Source of the DNA: Bacteriovoracaceae bacterium
GTDB lineage: Bacteria; Bdellovibrionota; Bacteriovoracia; Bacteriovoracales; Bacteriovoracaceae
Length of the DNA: 64,000 nucleotides
Direction: 5' to 3'
NCBI GenBank assembly: GCA_018649885.1
Contig: JABIHA010000062.1
Coordinates: forward strand, 30,199-94,198
In this document: positions 1 to 8,358 of the stretch, in pieces
Position numbering within the stretch: position 1 is the stretch's first letter
Layout: each line of letters begins with the position of its first letter
Made by a program: the position numbers and the translations under genes
Notes under the pieces: generated by a model
The model's input: only the letters and a program-made list of their open reading frames with translations
What the model was told of the DNA's origin: nothing
Database searches by the model: none

Positions 1-1064
1 ACTTTCGGATTGAAGCTCTTAATTGCCAGAGGATGAAGGAGAATATTGCGAAGCTTGATCCAGATGGGATCTTCTACGTACCCAAGATTTATACAGAGTT
101 TACAAAAGAAGAAGTTCTTGTGATGGAATGTCTCAAGGGTATTCCGTTTACAGATTCAGTTAGAGTTAATGAAGTAAAATCCATCATTCAAGAGAAGCTT
201 AATAAAGGCCTCAAGATATTTATTCATACAATTCTAGCAGATGGATTTTTTCATGCTGATTTGCATGGAGGAAACTTCTTTTTATTAGAAGATCACAGAA
301 TTGGTATTATAGATTTTGGTCTCGTAGGAACCCTGAGTAAAAAGGGAAGAACAAATCTGGTTGCAATTATGTACTCAATTGTGAACCATAATTATGAGAA
401 CCTTGTTTATGAGTTTTTGGATGTTGCAGAGTATGATCGTATCCCTGAAGTTGATACATTAATTAGAGATCTTAAAGATGCATTATCACCTCATATTGGT
501 CTTACTGTTCAACAGACTAATGCTACTCAATTGTTTAGATCAATTCTAGAGACGCTGTCTAAACATAGAATATATTTACCAAGGGAATGGTTTGTAGTAT
601 TCAGGGCCTTGATCACCATGGACGGGGTTGGTAAGTCTCTCGATATGGACTTTGATATATTTGGGCTCGTTGAAGACGATATCAAAGGAATAATTAAAGA
701 GGCATTTAGTAAAGAGCAAGTAATTGAAGAAGCTGTTTGGATCGGAAGAGATTTAATTTCCTCTTCAAGGGCATTTCCCAGACATTTGAAATGGTTTCTA
801 AAAGAATTTTCAAAAAATAATTACACCGTTCAAGTTAAAAATACTGGATACGAAGATGCCATTAATCGCCTTTCAAATAATTTATATTGTATAGGGATGC
901 TTTTTCTTAGCAGTGTAATGTTTTTTAGCGGAACAATTATTTTGCGTGATATTGAAATTACTGAATATGATCAAATTCCAATCTTGTCCTATCTTTTTTG
1001 GGGTTTATCACTGGCCTTATTTCTTCGAACAAGTTTTTTGTTTAGGAAGTTTTCAAAGTACTAA
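1..1064 (+). CDS. ABC1/UbiB-family protein kinase-like protein, 5' end outside window
   Basis: The reading frame is open from base 3 through to the stop, so the real start lies upstream of the window; the ATG at 33 is internal. The first visible residues include EALNCQRM, resembling the conserved Glu-Ala-Asn segment of ABC1 kinases. FFHADLHGGNFFLL is the family's version of the catalytic loop and IIDFGLVG holds the metal-binding DFG. Two hydrophobic helices near the C-terminus (about the last 60 residues) are as in UbiB/AarF proteins, which are membrane-anchored atypical kinases or ATPases linked to ubiquinone or isoprenoid lipid metabolism. With no quinone-biosynthesis neighbour visible, the exact role is open. 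Family assignment is firm; orthology to ubiB is not. Confidence 0.85.
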   Translation, partial: FRIEALNCQRMKENIAKLDPDGIFYVPKIYTEFTKEEVLVMECLKGIPFTDSVRVNEVKSIIQEKLNKGLKIFIHTILADGFFHADLHGGNFFLLEDHRIGIIDFGLVGTLSKKGRTNLVAIMYSIVNHNYENLVYEFLDVAEYDRIPEVDTLIRDLKDALSPHIGLTVQQTNATQLFRSILETLSKHRIYLPREWFVVFRALITMDGVGKSLDMDFDIFGLVEDDIKGIIKEAFSKEQVIEEAVWIGRDLISSSRAFPRHLKWFLKEFSKNNYTVQVKNTGYEDAINRLSNNLYCIGMLFLSSVMFFSGTIILRDIEITEYDQIPILSYLFWGLSLALFLRTSFLFRKFSKY

Positions 1065-1130
1065 ATTACCCCCTTTTGATTAGTTGTTCTATGCGTCATT
1101 ATTTAATCTACTATTAGATTGGAGTTTCCT

Positions 1131-2045
1131 ATGAAAATTTATCATTTTCTTATAGCCATTACTGTAGCTTCTAGCTCAATTTATGGAAGAGTAGATCCAG
1201 ATATTGTCTACGGCGATGATAATCGGTTAGATTTTTTTGAAGTAGGTGACTCTAAAAAACAAGAGCAAATGCGCTCAACTGCTGGAATGGTCTATAATCT
1301 TCAAATTCAAAAAAAAGATGATGGAAGTTTTCAGGTTCAATCTCCAGGCTCAATTAAAGATGTATATAACTTGTGCAAAGATGAGAAATTTATCAACCAG
1401 CCAGTACTTACTTTTTGTAGTGGCTTTCTTGTGTCCCCAGACAAAATTGTAACAGCAGGACACTGCTTTAAATTATTTGATGAAGATATGTGCAAAGAAG
1501 CTTCATGGGTTTTTGGCCTAAATATTAAAAATAGTGAAGATCTGGGCATTCGAGTTAGTGCAGATGATATTTATAAGTGCAAAAAAGTTATTGTGGCGGA
1601 AATGAATGAAGATAACCTTAGAGATTTTGCTGTTATTCAATTGGATAGAAAGGTCGTGGATAGAGACCCACTTGATATCAGAACAAGTGGAATAGTTGAT
1701 ATTACTGAACCACTTTATGTTATCGGAACACCCTCGGGTCTTCCTCAAAAGCTGGCAACTGGATCAACTGTACGAAAAAATTCGAATCCTTATTACTTTG
1801 AGGCAAATCTAGATACCTTTGGTGGAAATAGTGGTTCTGCCGTATTTAATATTAAGACAGATGAGGTTGAAGGGATTTTAGTGAGGGGAAGACAAGACTA
1901 TGTACTGAGTGATCCAAGCGATGAATCAAGTTGCTTAAAAGTGAATACATGTGATCAAAATGGGCTTAATTGCAGGAACAAAAGCGGAAATTCTGATGAA
2001 TTTGAGCATGTTTCTCGGATTTCTGAAATCTTAAAGTATCTATAG
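1131..2045 (+). CDS. Secreted trypsin-like (V8/S1-type) serine protease
   Basis: The start is set at ATG 1131, which has a GGAG Shine-Dalgarno six bases upstream; the in-frame TTG at 1119 lies before that site and would be implausible. A short signal peptide (MKIYHFLIAITVASSSIYG) is followed by a chymotrypsin-fold domain. The catalytic triad is visible as His in VTAGHC, Asp in LRDFAVIQLD and Ser in GGNSGSAVF. Several Cys residues suggest disulfides in the mature exported enzyme. A 6-bp inverted repeat (1105-1120) abuts the ribosome site. In a predatory bacterium such enzymes may digest prey protein, which is inference. The family is clear; the substrate is unknown. Confidence 0.88.
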   Translation: MKIYHFLIAITVASSSIYGRVDPDIVYGDDNRLDFFEVGDSKKQEQMRSTAGMVYNLQIQKKDDGSFQVQSPGSIKDVYNLCKDEKFINQPVLTFCSGFLVSPDKIVTAGHCFKLFDEDMCKEASWVFGLNIKNSEDLGIRVSADDIYKCKKVIVAEMNEDNLRDFAVIQLDRKVVDRDPLDIRTSGIVDITEPLYVIGTPSGLPQKLATGSTVRKNSNPYYFEANLDTFGGNSGSAVFNIKTDEVEGILVRGRQDYVLSDPSDESSCLKVNTCDQNGLNCRNKSGNSDEFEHVSRISEILKYL

Positions 2046-2064
2046 CGTTCTCAGTCCTAATATC

Positions 2065-2089
2065 AGTGTTATAATAGTTGGGTAACACT
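2065..2089. promoter_or_regulatory. Inverted repeat with embedded TATAAT upstream of exported 801-aa protein gene
   Basis: AGTGTTA (2065-2071) and TAACACT (2083-2089) form a perfect 7-bp inverted repeat with an 11-base spacer. A TATAAT hexamer at 2070-2075 overlaps the left arm. No good -35 is seen at the right distance. This could be an operator over a -10 element or a short hairpin in the transcript. Confidence 0.35.
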
Positions 2090-2109
2090 ATATGCTGAGA
2101 TATATCTAA

Positions 2110-4515
2110 ATGCACTTTTCCACTGCGTATGCGATTATATTGCTTTTACTTCCAAGTTTAGGACTTTCCGGCAGTTGTGAGCTAGCGGGCCTTCCTAAAA
2201 AAGTAGCATGTCCTAAAAGAAAGCTTCCAAACTTGGTTTCCTATAGACCCTTTAGTAATAATTACGAAAGGGCAGTGGATGAAAAAGAAAACTCCATAGC
2301 CGCTCTTGGTTCTGCTGAAATTGAAGAATACGCTGTGGGCGGTGATGGTGAGGGCTATGACGTTCTGGTGGATAGAAATAAGGCCGTGGTGGGCATTGAG
2401 AAATCTGAATGGAGAAGTTGTGTAAAAACTCTCTTTCAAGTCGACTGGAATAGGTATCATTACGAGTCAACTGAGGCCTTGTCCATTCATCCTTCTTATT
2501 GGCTCTTTCGAGCTGGCTCTTACTTAGCAAATAGTTTAACAGATGACGAAAGTCAGGTGATTAAAGTTCTCCATCCAGAAAGATTCATGAGGGGAGATTT
2601 TGCTCAAATTCGCTTTCGTGCACATATTGGAAATTTATGGAGAAGGGTTGAGTATGTTCAAGTCCTTTATGTGAACATGAAAAATCATGAGTTAGTCGTG
2701 AGAAGAAAAATGGGACACGGCAAACTAAAAAATACGGTTATTCCAAAAAAGGGGTGGAAAGAGTTTGTAGATAGGAAACCTTATATTGCTCCAATTTATT
2801 CAACTAATGGGAGCAGCTTTTGGCATTTAAATTTGTCCGAAAGTTATAAGGAAAGAGTTCCTGGTCTTATATCACCAAATAAATACTATCAACAGTACTT
2901 AGAGAGTCTTTGGGAGAGAAGCCCTTCAAAGGGGGGACTTGGTAAATTAATTGATGGATTTTCATTTTCAAAGTTTTATCCAAACTTATCCCACATTATC
3001 ACTAGTGCTGAAAGGTCCTTTGATTTAAATAATGATACGAAATTTGATAATGGATTTTTTAAATCAAAAATTGGTAGCACCTTTGAGTCAGGAGTGCGGA
3101 ATTTCTTGGCCAGGCTTGATACCAGCCTAGATAAGAAGAGTTGCGGAGAAGATATTAATTTATTAGTTGAGTCAGAAAACTTAGACCATCATTTAATGTC
3201 CTTTAAAGGGGCCTCAGGTTCCATGCTCTTTAGTCCAGCAGATGAGAGCTATATTGAAGAATTTGCAAGTTTTAGAAATTACCTAGAAGTTGGATCTAGC
3301 TTAAATAAATCTCAAACCGGTCATTTGAAAACAGTTATGTCCAGTGAGGCAACGCCTTGGTACCCATGTAATGATTTTGATAATGAGAACTTATCAAAAA
3401 AATCTCTTGGACAGTTTTATCACTATGATAATTCAGCTTTTCGAATTGGAGTATCTAGTGCTCTCTTATTTGATCAATACCATGCTTATATATCATCATT
3501 CTTAAATGAAGATCTAGACCAAGTCTGCTTGAACTTTGCAGAAGACGAGTCAGATGAAACGAGAATGCCTGTTGAAGAGGGATCACTATTTTTTGATTGG
3601 GAAGAGTATAGCGGGGGTAATCTTTCTAGTAAAACACCAAGGGGAAAAAATGATTGGGAGTGGTTAGGACTCCCTCACCCCAGAAACCGTCATCCAAAAA
3701 GAATTGAAAAATTAAAGTATAATAAAAACAAAGTTGTCGGCAAGCAATGGAAAGTTGAGTATATAAAGGCAGATGGTGATTACATTTCGAGTAATTACTT
3801 TAATTCTATTTTCCCCAAAGCTCCAAAGTCAGCATGGGGAAACAGTATTGTTATTGGTAAAATGCCTCTGCCCAGCTTTATATTGTCTCGTGCATACCCT
3901 CATATCTCATCTGCCAGAATCGTCGCAAATTTTGAGAAGTTAAGATGTAAAAGTAAAAATTGTAAAAGAACTCTAATATTCGAAGTGAGAGCAAAGCATA
4001 TTAAAAATGTAAAATCTCCTGCAAGGTTGATGAGAAAATTTAAAGTGGTAGTTCCTCTAAATAAAACTCACTACTCAGATTTCATGGCGGCTGTACCAAT
4101 TGATGGCAAGTGGCACCAATTTAGATTTGATTTTACTATCGGAAACACAAGCCTTAGATCATTTCATATCGAGTCTGGGGAGAGTGTTGGATCTTTTGAA
4201 ATTAAAAGAGATAGTCTTGTTATTAAATCAAGTGAGTATGAGAGATGGGTTAGGTACTTTGAAAACGGTGCTGTTATTTTAAATATGGGAGAGGACTCTG
4301 ACTCTAGAGCGCCTAAAATAAAGTATTGCCTCGATGAAAGGGCTTCAAAAACTAAGTCGTTTTGTAAAATTGATGGGATAATAAATGATTCGAATAACCT
4401 TGTGATAAACAATTCAAGTCTTGGAAAGAAAAATAAGCGTGGATATTATACATGTTTTGAAGTCCCTAGTAATGATGCTCTCATTGTTCGACACTGTGAT
4501 AAATCAGAAATTTAA
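2110..4515 (+). CDS. Large exported protein of unknown function
   Basis: This 801-residue protein begins with a clear signal peptide (MHFSTAYAIILLLLPSLGLSGS) and has no later membrane segment, so it should be periplasmic or secreted. I recognise no family. It is rich in Tyr, Trp and Ser, has scattered Cys pairs (for example CKSKNC near residue 615), and its second half has alternating hydrophobic stretches suggesting a beta-sandwich-rich fold. The ribosome site is weak (GAGA about 10 bases ahead). It follows a secreted protease on the same strand after only 64 bases, and a Cys-rich exported protein follows it, so the trio may share an extracellular role. That grouping is inference from position only. 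Confidence 0.8.
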   Translation: MHFSTAYAIILLLLPSLGLSGSCELAGLPKKVACPKRKLPNLVSYRPFSNNYERAVDEKENSIAALGSAEIEEYAVGGDGEGYDVLVDRNKAVVGIEKSEWRSCVKTLFQVDWNRYHYESTEALSIHPSYWLFRAGSYLANSLTDDESQVIKVLHPERFMRGDFAQIRFRAHIGNLWRRVEYVQVLYVNMKNHELVVRRKMGHGKLKNTVIPKKGWKEFVDRKPYIAPIYSTNGSSFWHLNLSESYKERVPGLISPNKYYQQYLESLWERSPSKGGLGKLIDGFSFSKFYPNLSHIITSAERSFDLNNDTKFDNGFFKSKIGSTFESGVRNFLARLDTSLDKKSCGEDINLLVESENLDHHLMSFKGASGSMLFSPADESYIEEFASFRNYLEVGSSLNKSQTGHLKTVMSSEATPWYPCNDFDNENLSKKSLGQFYHYDNSAFRIGVSSALLFDQYHAYISSFLNEDLDQVCLNFAEDESDETRMPVEEGSLFFDWEEYSGGNLSSKTPRGKNDWEWLGLPHPRNRHPKRIEKLKYNKNKVVGKQWKVEYIKADGDYISSNYFNSIFPKAPKSAWGNSIVIGKMPLPSFILSRAYPHISSARIVANFEKLRCKSKNCKRTLIFEVRAKHIKNVKSPARLMRKFKVVVPLNKTHYSDFMAAVPIDGKWHQFRFDFTIGNTSLRSFHIESGESVGSFEIKRDSLVIKSSEYERWVRYFENGAVILNMGEDSDSRAPKIKYCLDERASKTKSFCKIDGIINDSNNLVINNSSLGKKNKRGYYTCFEVPSNDALIVRHCDKSEI

Positions 4516-4646
4516 TTGTGAATAGTTTCACGTCTGATGAAAAATGGAAATTTTACAATTACCAATTGATTCAAAAAGCAAACTTTACTTTATTAAAAAT
4601 ATTGGATAATTCTTAAAAATAAGAACAGCAATATTTGGGAGTTTTA

Positions 4647-4901
4647 ATGAAATATAATTTTTTAGCACTACTAGTATTTTCTATTTTTTGTAATGTAAGC
4701 TCAGCTAAATGTTATACAGCTTGTTTGGATTATTGTGGAACTTCAACATGTTGTGATCGGGAAGTAGTCTGTCCTGACGAAGAGCTCACTGAACCAACAA
4801 GGAGTTTTGATTACAAAAATACTAATGCACTCAAAACTTCAAAAGAAAACACTCAAGAACAAATAATATGTTTTAATGATAAGAGCCTTGTAGAGCTGTA
4901 G
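4647..4901 (+). CDS. Small Cys-rich exported protein
   Basis: The start is ATG 4647, with GGGAG five bases upstream; an in-frame TTG at 4635 precedes that site and is rejected. The 84-residue product has a signal peptide (MKYNFLALLVFSIFCNVSSA) followed by a dense cysteine cluster (CYTACLDYCGTSTCCDREVVC) and an acidic, Asn/Lys-rich tail with one more Cys. Spacing of the cysteines suggests a compact disulfide-knotted domain. No family is recognised. About 130 AT-rich bases with short hairpins separate it from the upstream gene, so it may have its own promoter. It converges on the acetyltransferase gene. Confidence 0.65.
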   Translation: MKYNFLALLVFSIFCNVSSAKCYTACLDYCGTSTCCDREVVCPDEELTEPTRSFDYKNTNALKTSKENTQEQIICFNDKSLVEL

Positions 4902-4926
4902 GTAGTTCTAATAGGTTGTGATTTAG

Positions 4927-5982
4927 TTAGACAGAATCGAGACCTGGAATATAGAGTGGTTTCCAAAAATCTTTGAACTCTTTTGCTGGTTCTGGGCCGA
5001 AGAGATATTGTAAGAACTCTTTAGGTTTGAAGTAATAAACCTTTCTATTGAAATGAGCGGCTACCTGCTCGTCTGTAACTCCTATAATTTCAATTTGTCC
5101 CTCAGAAAATGTGCTAACTATTTCTTTGAAAATATCTGGATTTCCGATTCGGGTCAGGCCCATATATTTAAGAGTCCAATTATCTGGAACATTGCTTGTT
5201 TCATGATGCCAAACTTTTGCATTTTCAAGCGTTTTTATTAAATCACTTTCATTATCAACACTTCCTACCTCATGGATAATTCCGTCAAGGTCTTGGCCTT
5301 TGCCTAAAAAGAAGTAATCTCTAAGATCACCTTCAGGATCTTTTTTTATGAAGAGGTCTGTTGAAGTAATTGACTCAATTAGCTCCCAATCTTTTTCATC
5401 ACGATCGATAGTGAATAAATGGTCTGAGTGCTTATGATAAATACCTTTTAAAATATCTTTATTTTTTTCATCTAGCTTTTTAAGGCTATGTTTTCTGAAA
5501 CCTAGTCTATAGGCTTCTTCTTCGATGTTTTGCCATATACCAAGGCTTTCCATTTGGCCAAAGCTTAAATGAAAATCAAATTTTTCGTACATATCAAAGA
5601 GATCAGACCACAAAAAGAAAAGCCCAAATTTAGAATGATATTTTTCGAGTACATTTTGAAAAAAGACTTTAAATAGGCCTCTGCCTCTATATTCTTCATC
5701 AAGAGCAATTCCACCTAAAAATATAATGGGATAAGATTTTTCTTTAAAGATCATTTTTTTAGGTAAGAACCCAATATGTCCTATGAGCTTGTCATCTTTA
5801 ATTAAAATTTGGCAATTGTGAAGATTTGACTTGTGCACAAGTGGCAGAAAATCAATCTTATATGAGTATTTGTCTGTGTAATGAAAAGACTTCTCGATCA
5901 GTGATAGAGCATCTTCCACCAGTTCTGGCCGGTGTAAAAGGGTGGTGATTGTGAATGGTTCAACTACTTTTGCCTTGGTCAT
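4927..5982 (-). CDS. GNAT-family N-acetyltransferase
   Basis: This protein of about 350 residues carries one GNAT domain in its first half. The acetyl-CoA loop is seen in GGIALDEEYRGRGLFKVFF (about residues 95-113), matching the R/Q-x-x-G-x-G/A motif as RGRGLF. The C-terminal half has no recognised motif and could be a degenerate second acetyltransferase fold, as in other two-domain members of this class. The start is ATG at 5982, or GTG three bases earlier; neither has a strong ribosome site. The substrate cannot be told from sequence. It is a single gene, convergent with the small Cys-rich protein and divergent from flagellin. Confidence 0.8.
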   Translation of the reverse strand: MTKAKVVEPFTITTLLHRPELVEDALSLIEKSFHYTDKYSYKIDFLPLVHKSNLHNCQILIKDDKLIGHIGFLPKKMIFKEKSYPIIFLGGIALDEEYRGRGLFKVFFQNVLEKYHSKFGLFFLWSDLFDMYEKFDFHLSFGQMESLGIWQNIEEEAYRLGFRKHSLKKLDEKNKDILKGIYHKHSDHLFTIDRDEKDWELIESITSTDLFIKKDPEGDLRDYFFLGKGQDLDGIIHEVGSVDNESDLIKTLENAKVWHHETSNVPDNWTLKYMGLTRIGNPDIFKEIVSTFSEGQIEIIGVTDEQVAAHFNRKVYYFKPKEFLQYLFGPEPAKEFKDFWKPLYIPGLDSV

Positions 5983-6182
5983 CACTATCTATATTAATGA
6001 TTAATTGGAGATCTATAAAGTAGGTCAAATATGGGTAGGTAAAATTTGCCGTCAGGAAATTGTAGCCTAGCTGTTTAATTAGTTTTCAGTTAGTTAGGAA
6101 TTTTTTTGAAAACTGTAAAACTTTTAAGCAGTAATCGTAAAGTTTTTTAACACTAGGTCGAATAGGTTTATGAAGGAGCTTA

Positions 6183-6227
6183 CCCAATAGTCATTTCTAT
6201 TGGGTTGGGCCTCCCTGTCTTCACAGG
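6183..6227 (+). promoter_or_regulatory. Tandem hairpins in the leader of flagellin gene 1
   Basis: CCCAATAG (6183-6190) and CTATTGGG (6197-6204) form a perfect 8-bp stem with a 6-base loop. CCTGT (6214-6218) and ACAGG (6223-6227) form a second stem closed by CTTC. Between them CCTCC (6210-6214) is complementary to the GGAGG of the ribosome site (6252-6256), so alternative folding could mask translation start. No T-tract follows, so these are not terminators. mRNA stabilisation or translational control is inferred. Confidence 0.5.
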
Positions 6228-6262
6228 AAGTGATAACAGGTCCTAAATCAAGGAGGAAACTT

Positions 6263-7111
6263 ATGGGACTTCGTATTAATACGAACGTCGCCTCGATTAA
6301 CGCTCAGAGGAATTTGCGACTGACGCGTGTATCGATGGACAAAACACTTGAGAAGTTGTCGTCAGGACAACGGATCAACCGAGCAGGAGATGACGCCGCA
6401 GGTCTCGCAATCTCGGAAAACCTTAAGGCCCAGGTCAGGGGTTTGAATCAAGCAGAACGAAATGCACAAGATGGTGTTTCACTGGTTCAAATTGCTGAAG
6501 GTGGTTTATCTGAAATCTCTAACATTCTTATTAGACTTAGAGAACTAGCAGTGCAAGCTGCCTCAGACACTATCGGGCCAACTGAACGAAAGTTCCTCAA
6601 TGTTGAATTTGAGCAACAGACTTCAGAAATTGACCGTATCGCCGGATCCACCGAATTCAACAGAGTGCCACTATTAAATGGTACTGGTGCTGTCTTCGAC
6701 ATCCAAATTGGTACGAGAAACGATCCTATTAGTGACCGTTTAACGTTTGACGCTTCAAGTGCAGACGTGAATGTGGCCGCATTAGGGTTAAACCTTGCTT
6801 CAGTTGCCGATAAGATTTCTGCACAGAACTCCTTATCCGCCATTGATCAGGCCATTATTTCGGTGTCTGCCATCAGAGCAGATTTTGGTGCCCTCCAAAA
6901 TCGATTGCAGTCGACTATTAACAACATCGCAGTGAGCGTTGAAAACTTGTCATCCGCCAATTCAAGAGTCAGGGACACTGACATTGCCGCGGCCACAGCA
7001 GAGCTGACAAAGAACAACATACTCATGAATGCAGGTACCTCGGTCCTTGCGCAAGCGAACCAGTCGACCATGAGTGCTCTGAAACTCATTGATGCTGCTA
7101 GTACCGCTTAA
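6263..7111 (+). CDS. fliC: Flagellin 1
   Basis: The start is ATG 6263, with AGGAGG seven bases upstream; the open frame to 6200 lacks a start with a ribosome site. The 282-residue product has the conserved D0/D1 N-terminus (MGLRINTNVASINAQRNL, then LSSGQRINRAGDDAAGLAIS) and C-terminus (ANSRVRDTDIAAATAELTKN, ending in SALKLI), with a short variable centre and no outer D2/D3 domains. It polymerises through those termini as the flagellar filament subunit after export by the flagellar type III system. A second flagellin lies 243 bases downstream. Codon usage is less AT-rich than in neighbouring genes, fitting high expression. Confidence 0.97.
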   Translation: MGLRINTNVASINAQRNLRLTRVSMDKTLEKLSSGQRINRAGDDAAGLAISENLKAQVRGLNQAERNAQDGVSLVQIAEGGLSEISNILIRLRELAVQAASDTIGPTERKFLNVEFEQQTSEIDRIAGSTEFNRVPLLNGTGAVFDIQIGTRNDPISDRLTFDASSADVNVAALGLNLASVADKISAQNSLSAIDQAIISVSAIRADFGALQNRLQSTINNIAVSVENLSSANSRVRDTDIAAATAELTKNNILMNAGTSVLAQANQSTMSALKLIDAASTA

Positions 7112-7153
7112 TAAAGTAAGCGATTACTTTTAAGCATTAAGTTGTTCGATCTA

Positions 7154-7263
7154 ACCCATAAGTGGGTCGGACTAGAGTAAAAAATTATCCTGCAACAGCA
7201 GTTGAGTACTTAGGTACTTGGTGCTGATTAGACGTGGGGCTGACTAATGGTTTATCCGTCAGC
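7154..7263 (+). promoter_or_regulatory. Array of three hairpins between the flagellin genes
   Basis: Three consecutive inverted repeats lie here: ACCCA/TGGGT (7154-7167, loop TAAG); a two-part stem CAGCA...TGCTG enclosing AGTAC/GTACT (7196-7226); and GCTGAC/GTCAGC (7239-7263). None has the GC-rich stem plus U-run of a strong intrinsic terminator. The region looks like a structured leader or processing zone that could set the ratio of the two flagellins. No convincing promoter was found. Confidence 0.45.
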
Positions 7264-7333
7264 TTGTGTAAAGAGTTTATTATTAACCAAAGGACAGTAG
7301 GTCCGCTATTACATTAAACATGGAGGTTTATTT

Positions 7334-7351
7334 ATGCTAGACGGAGACTAA
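7334..7351 (+). CDS. Five-codon upstream ORF (leader peptide MLDGD) before flagellin 2
   Basis: An ATG at 7334 has a strong Shine-Dalgarno (TGGAGG, 7321-7326) seven bases upstream and reads Met-Leu-Asp-Gly-Asp before TAA at 7349-7351. The flagellin ATG follows three bases later at 7355, and its own weak site (GGAGA, 7343-7347) lies inside this mini-ORF. The layout suggests ribosomes load at the strong site, translate five codons, then restart at the flagellin codon. Whether the peptide is made is not shown by sequence alone. Confidence 0.45.
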   Translation: MLDGD

Positions 7352-7354
7352 ATT

Positions 7355-8188
7355 ATGGGATTACGAATAAATACAAACGTACAAAGTCTATCGGCTCAAC
7401 GGTCGTTAGGACAAACAAGACGTAGACTTGAAGACAATATGAGAAAGCTATCTTCCGGTGAGCGTGTTACGCGCGCAGCAGATGACGCCGCTGGTTTGGC
7501 CATTAGTGAAAAACTAAAAAGTCAGATCAGGAGTGCTAGACAAGCAAAAAGGAATGCAGGTGATGCGACATCGCTTATACAGGTTGCAGAAGGTTCACTC
7601 TCAGAGATTTCTAGTATTATTATTAGACTCAGAGAACTGTCCATCCAATCTGCCAACGATACGTTATCAGATCAGGAGCGTGCCTTTTCGGACATTGAAT
7701 TTCAAAATCTCAAAGATGAGATTGATCGAATTTCAAAAAGCACTCAGTTTAACGACGTCAAACTTTTGGATGGGACAGGAGGTACACTTGATTTTCAAGT
7801 TGGACTCTATAATGACCCCATACTGGATAGATTTCAGTTCGATACAACGGAAAACGATGCTACGCTTGAAAACTTGGCCTTGCCAGTACACACTGTTTCG
7901 ACAAAGTTGGGTGCACAACAGGCACTTGGAACACTCGATAATGCTCTTGTTAAGATTTCAGGAATTAGAGCAAATTTGGGTGCAATTCAAAACAGACTGG
8001 CATCCACTGTTAACAACTTATCGGTGGTTGATGAAAACCTCTCTGCTGCGAACTCGCGGATTAGAGATGTGGACGTCGCTTCAGAAACGGCTCACTTCAC
8101 AAAGAATAACATTCTTATGGAGGCCGGTGTGTCGATATTAGGTCAAGCTAATCAGAAGCCAGGTATGGCTCTAAAACTACTAGGATAA
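7355..8188 (+). CDS. Flagellin 2
   Basis: This 277-residue flagellin starts MGLRINTNVQSLSAQRSLGQ and ends NQKPGMALKLLG, with the D0/D1 helices (LSSGERVTRAADDAAGLAIS; ANSRIRDVDVASETAHFTKN) clearly paralogous to flagellin 1 throughout. The variable middle is short. The weak ribosome site just ahead of ATG 7355 lies within a five-codon upstream ORF, implying coupled or attenuated translation. A strong terminator follows at 8208, so this is the end of the unit. Multiple distinct flagellins in one filament are usual in Bdellovibrio-like bacteria, so it is probably a minor or region-specific filament subunit. That role is inference. Confidence 0.97.
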   Translation: MGLRINTNVQSLSAQRSLGQTRRRLEDNMRKLSSGERVTRAADDAAGLAISEKLKSQIRSARQAKRNAGDATSLIQVAEGSLSEISSIIIRLRELSIQSANDTLSDQERAFSDIEFQNLKDEIDRISKSTQFNDVKLLDGTGGTLDFQVGLYNDPILDRFQFDTTENDATLENLALPVHTVSTKLGAQQALGTLDNALVKISGIRANLGAIQNRLASTVNNLSVVDENLSAANSRIRDVDVASETAHFTKNNILMEAGVSILGQANQKPGMALKLLG

Positions 8189-8207
8189 ACCAATTTTATA
8201 CCCACGC

Positions 8208-8246
8208 ACCCTTGCTCAAAACTGAGCAAGGGTTCTTTTCTTTCCC
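8208..8246 (+). terminator. Intrinsic terminator after flagellin 2
   Basis: ACCCTTGCTCA (8208-8218) pairs perfectly with TGAGCAAGGGT (8223-8233) across an AAAC loop, an 11-bp stem. It is followed by a T-rich run (TCTTTTCTTT). Confidence 0.92.
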
Positions 8247-8328
8247 TCAGTTAAATAAAATTTGTTTAGTACCTATCCTCTTTAAAAGGATGGCGTATAA
8301 TAACATTTTTGTTGGGTAAGGGATAGAT

Positions 8329-8356
8329 CTTGGTAGTATCATATGATACCATCAAG
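8329..8356. promoter_or_regulatory. Palindromic operator-like site immediately before fic
   Basis: A perfect 14-bp palindrome, GTATCATATGATAC (8336-8349), sits in a 28-bp imperfect palindrome (8329-8356) with two mismatched pairs. It ends two bases before the fic ATG at 8359, where bound protein would block initiation or transcript elongation. The Fic protein ends in a winged-helix-like domain, so autoregulation is possible. No separate repressor gene is adjacent. Confidence 0.6.
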
Positions 8357-8358
8357 TA

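Noticed and set aside
6025..6055. Sigma-28-like promoter before flagellin 1 (TCAAAT ... GCCGTCAG)
   Set aside because: The GCCG box at 6048 recalls a flagellar -10, but the candidate -35 is about four bases too far away, so it was not listed as a feature.
6487..6843. 118-codon minus-strand ORF inside flagellin 1
   Set aside because: It is antisense to a strongly conserved gene and is explained by that gene's codon use.
7533..8141. 202-codon alternative-frame ORF inside flagellin 2
   Set aside because: Its translation has no protein-like domain pattern and lies wholly within a certain flagellin gene.
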